Below, one piece after another: positions 57,218-64,000 of a stretch of 64,000 nucleotides of DNA. The stretch is from positions 3,224,001 to 3,288,000 of the forward strand of contig CM031557.1 of assembly GCA_018466975.1 (NCBI GenBank), given 5' to 3'. This stretch comes from Sparassis latifolia (Eukaryota; Basidiomycota; Agaricomycetes; Polyporales; Sparassidaceae). The translations under genes were made by a program, and so were the position numbers. Position 1 is the first letter of the stretch. Every line of letters starts with the position of its first letter. The notes under the pieces were generated by a model. That model searched no databases. It was not told the origin of the DNA and worked only from the letters and a program-made list of their open reading frames with translations.

Positions 57218-58501
57218 TCAGATTCTGACGGCAAAATCGAAAAAGCCAGGAGGAGCTTTGAGACGCAGTCCTGAGCCAAAGCCATCTCCTCTTCCATCGA
57301 ACTCAGTATTTCCATTCGGATCGCCGTCAAAATGCGTCTTTAGCACCACTGCACGGCCACAGACGTCTGTCCCAGAATCAACAGCCAAAATTCTGAGGCG
57401 ACCTCGCGTAGCTTGCAACTTTGGCAGACTACTCTCGATTAAGTCTCCTAACTCCTGGGATTTGACGAGGTCTTCGGGATTAATAATAATGAAGGTGACT
57501 AGCAACGCCGTGCGCCTTTCTATTAAGCCAGCGATGCGGGCTAGTTGCTTGTCGAGGCGCGAGTACGGCAGTTGCAGACTGTTAACACAGCCTTCAACGC
57601 TGAAGTATACCTCCCGGAAATGGGTGTGCATTTTCCGAACCTCGGCGAGTATACTTCGCGCGACACGGAAGCTAGTGGTCTGGACAAATTGCTCGACATG
57701 CAGCGAGACCAGATTCGGGTTGACTGAAAGGTCCAAAGTGCCATGGGAAGACGCTTCGTGGGTGTTGTCCACAGACACATCGATTGAAAGATGTCGTAGG
57801 GACGTCCCAGCACGGCTCAGGACGGTTCGGAGTTTCTCTGCAGACACGTTCGACCAATTACTCTTCAACCAGTGGACCTGGAGATCAAAAGGTTGTGTCA
57901 GGAAGCACGTCAGAACGTAAGGGACGGGTTCTTCGATCTTGAGGTCTAGTGTCGTAAGACGCAGGCTTTTGGGGGGAGCGAAGGATGGCGGAGCTGAATC
58001 TCCGATGATCTTAGTTTTTCGAACATTGACGGCGGAAAGCTGGGGACAAGCGCATAAAATCCGCATGAAGACGGAAATCTCGAATACGCAGTCGACAAAG
58101 GAGAGAATTTGGACAGATGGCCATAAATAATGCAGAATTTTGGCGTCCTTGACCTCGACGAGAATCTTCCACTGTTTCAGACAGACAATCTTGACTCGAT
58201 TGGGGTGCACGAAGACCGCATATAGCGCCGCCACCAACAGCTTCCACTCAGTGAAATGATCACCCATAGTGAGAGATCTGACCAAGAGGAGGATAGACGG
58301 ATTGTCCCTTATGAGATCCATAAATCTCTGAATATTGTGGCCGTGGACGTAGATGTCGTCGAAGAGATGGCGACGGGCCCTGGGAAGCCAAGAACGGCAG
58401 GTGCGACCACAAGCAGCAAGAGCAGAAATATCGCCCCACAGATTGTCGATGATAATATCACATAGTTCTGGTGGTAGTTTTCGGGCTGTAACGGTGGCCA
58501 T
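57218..58501 (-). CDS. F-box protein (427 aa, no intron)
   Basis: The start is placed at 58501 (MATVTARKLPPELCDIIIDN). The F-box follows directly: KLPPELCDIIIDNLWGD, then ALAACGRTCRSWLPRARRHL. The rest is leucine-rich with irregular LRR-like strands (SVQILSFVDCVFEISVFM, LRLTTLDLKIEEPVPYVL, LRHLSIDVSVDN) typical of basidiomycete F-box proteins. The family binds Skp1 in SCF ubiquitin ligases, with the C-terminal part choosing the substrate, which is unknown here. In-frame ATG codons upstream (58549) are possible but lack support. It is divergent from the condensin gene, with about 540 bp between the starts. Confidence 0.82.
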   Translation of the reverse strand: MATVTARKLPPELCDIIIDNLWGDISALAACGRTCRSWLPRARRHLFDDIYVHGHNIQRFMDLIRDNPSILLLVRSLTMGDHFTEWKLLVAALYAVFVHPNRVKIVCLKQWKILVEVKDAKILHYLWPSVQILSFVDCVFEISVFMRILCACPQLSAVNVRKTKIIGDSAPPSFAPPKSLRLTTLDLKIEEPVPYVLTCFLTQPFDLQVHWLKSNWSNVSAEKLRTVLSRAGTSLRHLSIDVSVDNTHEASSHGTLDLSVNPNLVSLHVEQFVQTTSFRVARSILAEVRKMHTHFREVYFSVEGCVNSLQLPYSRLDKQLARIAGLIERRTALLVTFIIINPEDLVKSQELGDLIESSLPKLQATRGRLRILAVDSGTDVCGRAVVLKTHFDGDPNGNTEFDGRGDGFGSGLRLKAPPGFFDFAVRI

Positions 58502-59041
58502 AATCGCTGTCCGCCACCGATTAGTGTATATTTGTAAGGACTTAAGCACAACAACTTACAAAACTATACTAGCCGTCTTGGAGAAAAAACTGAGTGAACA
58601 GGATTTCGAGCAGGTAGGTTGTCGTGAGGGCGGTTAAGAAAGACAAACTTACAACCAACTTACAACGGCCCCTTGAGTAGTTGGCCGTGGTCACAGAGTG
58701 ACGGTACGTGTCGAGGGCATGTGACCTCATGTGACCCACGCGTCGTCAACGTTGAACGCGTTCCTAGTCTCCTGCAACCCGCATCTCTCAGCGTCCTAGG
58801 CTTAAATCCTGCAGCTGTAATTGACTGTTTATACTGAACTTCTTGAGGTGAGTTACGGATTATGATCATTTTATTTGTCGTCCTTGTAGGCCACCCATCA
58901 AGGTGGTGCTCCTAGTCATCCGTCCGGCTCGCCTACAACGTTTACTGATTACGAAGCATAGATCTTACAATTTTATAACAGATTGTCCTATCGTACAGCT
59001 TTAATCGTCATATCGGAGGTTCCTTACCAACTGTCCTCGTC
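58502..59041. other. Divergent promoter region (F-box / condensin)
   Basis: It separates the minus-strand F-box gene and the plus-strand condensin gene. ACTTACAA-type strings recur near 58550 and 58650. No clear TATA box was found for the condensin gene. Confidence 0.4.
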
Positions 59042-62000
59042 ATGGACACTTTTGATCTACAAGAAGAACTTCAAGCGCAGCAAGACCTGAGCAACTATGA
59101 AATCCGGAACGAACACGACATACCCTCTATGGATCCGCGAGGCGTCGCCCACGTTCTTGAAAGGGCGGTTGAAGCTCTCGCCGAGTCGTCGGAAGCGATC
59201 ACAGACCCCGCTGTTTTCGACGCTTATCGCAGCCTGCTCAAGCATGCGGAGTCGCTACAGGGCGCCCTCATGAACAAGATACTAGACTCGATCTCGTCCG
59301 CCTTCCAGGCGCAGGTAGAAGGAACGCTACGTGATGTGGAGCACGAGGACCAGCAAACTGTGGCTGCACACAAAGCACCGCTCGAGATGTACGCCTTTCT
59401 GCTTAACTGGTTTGTCACTGCGGCGGAGAAAGTGAAAGCTTCTGGTGAGGAGGACGCCGCTCCTGCAGCGCCAGCCCTAAAGGCAAGGAGAGGACGAGGC
59501 GGAAAGGCAGCTACTACGAGGACGGCGGCGAAGAAGAGTGCAGCGGAATGGACGTGGGTGGACCAGATACCAGCCACGCTCGCTCTTATCAGCAAGGTGC
59601 TACGACTAAAGACGCAGAAGATTTGGTTGACCACTGCGGAACGGGATACCTTCATCCAGTACGTCATGCACTCTCTGCCTCCATCGTTGACCATGACGCA
59701 CTCTCCTAGATGCATTACACGACCCGTGTATCATATTACTGAAAGCGAGCAATACATGAAGGTGCAGCCGATCCGGCTAGGTGTTTATAAGGTGATCTGT
59801 CTCGCGGTCAAACACCACGGCCACGCGTTGGCAGCCCAGATCAGTATAATGCAGTCGCTGCAGTACTACGAGCATCTGTCGGAGCCAATGGCGGAGTGTT
59901 TGACGGTACTGGCGAAGGAATTCGACCATGCGCAGCTTGGGGATGAGATCCTGCGAGAAATTGCTGGAAAGAGCTTCAATGCACAGGACTCTAAAGGCCC
60001 GCGCGCATTTTCGCGGTTCCTCATTCGACTTGCCGAACTGACTCCACGATCTGTGCTCAAGCAGATCAGTCTGCTGCTCGGACACCTAGATTCAGAGGTA
60101 CGTGGGCGTTGCCGTTCATCCGTACGCAAGTTCACTTTGTTCTACAGTCGTATCCCATGCGAATGGCGATTGTGGAAGTCATCGGCAGCCTCATCCGCGA
60201 ACTCGCGCTCTCATCGGACCTGACAACGGATACGCACCAAGTCCAGAAGCAGCTGAACGGGCTGTACGAGCTGCTGCTAGAGCGCACGCTCGACCTCTCC
60301 TCCTACGTCCGCACCAAGGTGCTCGCAGTGCTCGCCCGCCTCTGCGATCTGCCAGTCAAGTTTCCCAAGCAGCGGCTCGCGATCACCCGCGCCGCCGTGG
60401 ACTCACTCGAGGACAAGGCCGCGAGTGTACGCAAGGGCGCAGTTATGCTCTTGGTCAAGCTCATCGTCACGCATCCATACGGGCTCATGCACGGTGGTCT
60501 TCTTAGTCTCCAGGAATGGGAGGGGCGTTACAAGGAAGCCACTGAGAAGCTTGACGAAGTCGAGGGTGTGGTCGGGAAAGCCGTCGAACGTGATGAAGGT
60601 GAGGAGGAGGGCGAGGAAGAGGAAGATGAGACCGAGAAAGCCAATGACGATGAAGACGAACAGAGTGATGACGATGATGAATCCCCTCCGAAGGAGCGGT
60701 CGAGCAAGCGGTTAGTTCTCATTGTACCCCATCATAATGATTTGCCCCATTTTACTCACCTGGAGCTATCGTAGACGGCAGAAGGAGAAAGATAGGTCCG
60801 ATGGTATGGACGTAGATGAGGACGAAGAGGAAAGTCAGGACGTCAAGATGGAAGAGGACAATGAGGAAGACAACTCACGAACACCAAAACCCAAACCCAA
60901 GTCGAAGAAAAGCAAGAGGTCAAGAAAATCCGAACTCGACATGGCTGCACTGACGAACGAACAAGTGGCACTTGCCGCCCTCGAGAGTAACCAGCTTCTC
61001 CATCTACGCCTTCGCAAGAAGTACTATGCGGAGGGTCTTAACTTTATTCGTCAAGTGGAAGAGGGCATGGAGAATGCGGAGCGATTGCTTGCATCCACGA
61101 ATAAGCTCGAGGTCTTGGAAGCCATTGAGTTTTTCCGTGTGACGTATGAATACCAATTTGATGGGGCACAGGTCAGTTTGCAGGTTATGGGTTTGACGTA
61201 GCGTGACAAATGACATCGAGTTTTCAGGCGGGCATTCAGAAGATGCTGCATTTAATTTGGGCCAAGGACAACAGTGCGACTTCGGAAGACGGCAAGGAGC
61301 TCAAGGGAGTCCGCTCACGTCTCCTAGAATGCTACAGGAGTCTATACTTCGATCCTCTCCCCGACATGGAGCCAAAACAGCAAGTAAATCGTATTGCCAA
61401 AAATATGATAGAGTGAGCCCAGGACCTTATCGACTAGACTGTAGGGCGATCTCTGATTTCGTACTACTTTACAGACTGACGTACGATGCAACACTCGCAG
61501 ACCTGACGAGCTTGGAAGAGATGATGCGCACGATGATGGACGATAGTCAAATACATTCCGACGTTGTTGCGAAGCTGTGGCAAGTTTACAGTACGTTTTC
61601 TATCCGCGATAATAGAAAGTCGCGTCACTGAAGAAGATCTGCAGGCTCGGAGAGACTACTACCAGGACCTCAGAGACGAGGAGCCGCTATCATTCTCGGC
61701 ATGCTTGCTCTCGCTAAGCGAAGTGTCGTCGCTGATCATGTTGAGACGCTGGTCAAGGTGGGTTTGGGTAGTAAAGGCAAGGTAAGGATCTTATCCGCGG
61801 ACGGTCCCAAATCGCTTGACCGAGATATACTAGGCAGATTTGACGTTGGCAAGATACACTTGCGTCGCCTTGCAGCGGCTGAACGGTAGCGCGAAGAAGG
61901 TCAAAGGTGAGCTGACTACGTCGACTGTATCGTATGATTCCCTCATGTTTGCTGCAGGGTCGCTCATGGACAAATCGTTAAGGCTGGATATGGAGAATCC

Positions 62001-63867
62001 GCTCTTCCGAAAGCTGCAAGATGCTGTTGAACATCCCTGTCGTTCGAAAGAGTGGTTTGGCCTTGCGGAACAGGCTATCAATACAGTCTACGCTCTAGGC
62101 GAACGCCCGGATATCTTTTGTGATAGTCTCATTAAGGACCTGACAAAGCGAGCTTTTGGCCAGCAGAATCGTGCGAAGACGCCGCCACTACGAGACCCGG
62201 ATACAATGGAGGAGGATGGCGCAGAAGTCGACCCTGACAATACCGGCGATCACGATCAACTGGAAGAAGAAAAGGATACTGGAGATGCCTTCGCTCTCAG
62301 TCAGCTGCTCTTCGTAGTTGGGCATGTCGCTATCAAGCATATCGTTTACCTTGAGCTCGTCGAACGGGAATGGAAGAGACAGAAGCACGAGAATGAAGCA
62401 GGTGATCACCGTCGTTGGATTGTTATGTTGGCTCAACTCACTTGGCTTATGTTGGCTAGCTGAAAAACAGGCGGCTGGTCGCAGAAGTTCCACGCGGGCA
62501 TCCAAGGAACGTGAAGAGCTTGACCAAGTCGCTGGTAATGTGGAGGACGAGATTGGCGAGCGGATAGCGGCCATTCGTGAAACCGAGTTGCTCTATGGAT
62601 CAGAATCCCTCTTGTCAATATACGGGCCAATGTTGGTACATATTTGCGGAAGCCCGCATAAGTTCAAGGTTAGTTATCATCCACTTTCTCGGTCAAATAA
62701 GAATGACGAGCCTCCCGATCAGAACCGCACCCTTCGAGCAGCAGCGACTCTAGCGTTCAGCAAGTTCCTCTGCGTCAGCTCGCGCTTTTGTGACCAGCAT
62801 CACCAGTTACTTTTCAAGATCCTTGAGACCTCCAAGGACGCCAATATCCGCAGTAATATTGTCATCGCCCTTGGAGACGTTGCCGTGTCGTTCAACAGCA
62901 TTATCGACGAGAATAGTAACGAATTATACAAAGGCCTGTCCGACGGTGATCTGATCGTCAAGAAGAACACGCTCATGGTGCTGACGCATCTGATTCTCAA
63001 CGGCATGATCAAAGTTAAAGGCCAGCTCGGTGAAATGGCGAAGTGTCTTGAAGATGAGGACGAGCGGATAGCGGACCTCGCTAAACTTTTCTTCAAAGAC
63101 CTATCGACCAAGGAGAATGCGATTTATAACAACTTGCCAGATGGTACGAGAACGAACCGCTGCCTATCGACATACTGGTTCTTATCTAGGATTTTCAGTT
63201 ATCAGCCACTTGTCTGTCGGTGCACATGCTGTGGAAGAGCCTGTCTTTCAAAGTACTATGCGATACATTTTCTCCTTCATTGAAAAGGTACGCTTCTTTC
63301 TGACAGCAATATATCTTTTTAATTTTTATACCTTTCCCGCAGGAGAAACAAGCGGAAAATATCGTAGAGAAGCTCTGCCAACGTTTCCACCTCTCCGAAG
63401 ACCCACGACAATGGCGAGATATTGCTTTCTGCCTTTCGCTATTACCCTTCAAATCAGAGCGGTCAGTCAAAAAGCTCATTGAAGGGCTGCAATTCTACCG
63501 CGACAAGCTTCATGAGGAAACGGTCTATAGTCGATTCCAAGAGATTCTCACCAAGGTTCGTCCGTATGAGATAGAAACCCTCAAAGGTTGACCGAAAATT
63601 GTAGGCCCGTTCCAATAAGTCGTCTAACAAACCAGACGCAGAACTCAACGAATTCGAGCAAATCCTCGAAGACCATAAGCGACAGGGCGAGGAAGACCAG
63701 GAGTTCGAGAAGAGAGTAGAGGGCAAGAAGGCTGCAGCGAAGAAGCGGGCCACTCGCCGAAGTGAGTGACAGATTCCGCATGGGGGCAAGACCTGTTACT
63801 GACTTAGCAAACAGCGGCGAGGAAGAAGGCAACGCAGCGAGACGAGCGACACGAGGAGTCAGAGTGA
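59042..63867 (+). CDS. CND1: Condensin complex subunit 1 (CAP-D2 / Ycs4 / Cnd1 type)
   Basis: This is a HEAT-repeat subunit of condensin, needed for mitotic chromosome compaction. The N-terminal domain starts MDTFDLQEELQAQQDL. A 50-nt intron joins FIQ to CITRPVYHITESEQYMKVQP. Further parts are GVYKVICLAVKHHGHALAA, the segment SYPMRMAIVEVIGSLIRELA, a long acidic insert (EEEGEEEEDETEKANDDEDE), NKLEVLEAIEFFRVTYEYQF, LAKRSVVADHVETLVKVGLG, and the conserved Cnd1 core NIRSNIVIALGDVAVSFNSI with VKKNTLMVLTHLILNGMIKV. The C-terminus is basic (KKAAAKKRATRR, then TARKKATQRDERHEESE) and ends at TGA 63865-63867. About ten short introns split it. One junction near 61590-61680 could not be settled by eye. 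The gene is complete and otherwise undamaged. Confidence 0.9.
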
Positions 63868-64000
63868 GACGACGTTACGAGCGTCGGCGTATGTATTCAC
63901 GCTTGCAGAAGTATCAGCACATGTAGTACATTGTATACTCTTCTCTAAATTATTACGAGCAAGAACGTGCGTGCGATCGAGATGGAGGCGGAGATGATGA
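63868..64000. other. 3' flank of the condensin gene
   Basis: The short downstream stretch contains no gene. Confidence 0.5.

Noticed and set aside
57258..57920. Plus-strand frame of 220 codons
   Set aside because: It is a shadow of the F-box gene on the opposite strand.

Overview
The window reads as nuclear DNA of a filamentous basidiomycete, most likely an Agaricomycete. The evidence is many introns of about 50-60 nt with GTRNGT donors, TATA boxes placed 45-90 nt before short genes, a fungal-type Helitron, a Tad1-like LINE, a basidiomycete multi-pass membrane protein, an F-box protein and a secreted sedolisin. Gene models below were spliced by eye, and reading frame and phase were checked at each junction where stated. 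No rRNA, tRNA, CRISPR or bacterial-type operon was seen.

Layout. 1-7.5 kb is transposon: the 5' part of a decayed Helitron (minus strand, running off the left edge) whose putative terminus abuts an interrupted LINE ORF2 (plus strand, ending in a 3' hairpin and poly-A). 7.7-8.0 kb holds a possible tiny secreted peptide gene. 8.5-18.8 kb is a tandem duplication of about 5.1 kb. Each unit carries one copy of a small-secreted-protein gene with an identical signal-peptide exon but a diverged body, plus nested sub-repeats. 12.6-25.7 kb and 46.2-47.7 kb contain copies of a dispersed repeat with a TATA-type promoter block, a GC-rich body and, in several copies, a conserved TGACGTCA block. No convincing protein was found in it.

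26.5-27.9 kb holds an eight-exon membrane-protein gene. 28.4-29.1 kb has a short acidic hypothetical protein. 31.3-35.1 kb has two head-to-tail, multi-exon uncharacterised genes on the minus strand. 35-46 kb is gene-poor. It has an F-box-like remnant, two tiny genes (38.1 and 42.7 kb) that share a homologous promoter although their proteins differ, and a 19-bp minisatellite.

47.9-56.4 kb carries a complete 12-exon DUF1295 membrane protein gene, a secreted sedolisin protease (minus), a broken partial duplicate of the DUF1295 gene and a serine-rich hypothetical protein. A 121-bp LINE tail with a 13-bp target-site duplication lies at 56.8 kb. The window ends with an F-box protein (minus) divergent from a complete condensin subunit 1 gene (plus, 59.0-63.9 kb).

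The genes do not form one pathway. Conserved housekeeping genes (condensin, DUF1295) sit on the right. The left and middle are a repeat-rich, fast-evolving region where small secreted proteins and promoter-bearing repeats are being duplicated. The most novel signal is the pair of tandem small-secreted-protein genes, one of which has gained an exon flanked by two near-identical 52-nt introns in the same phase.
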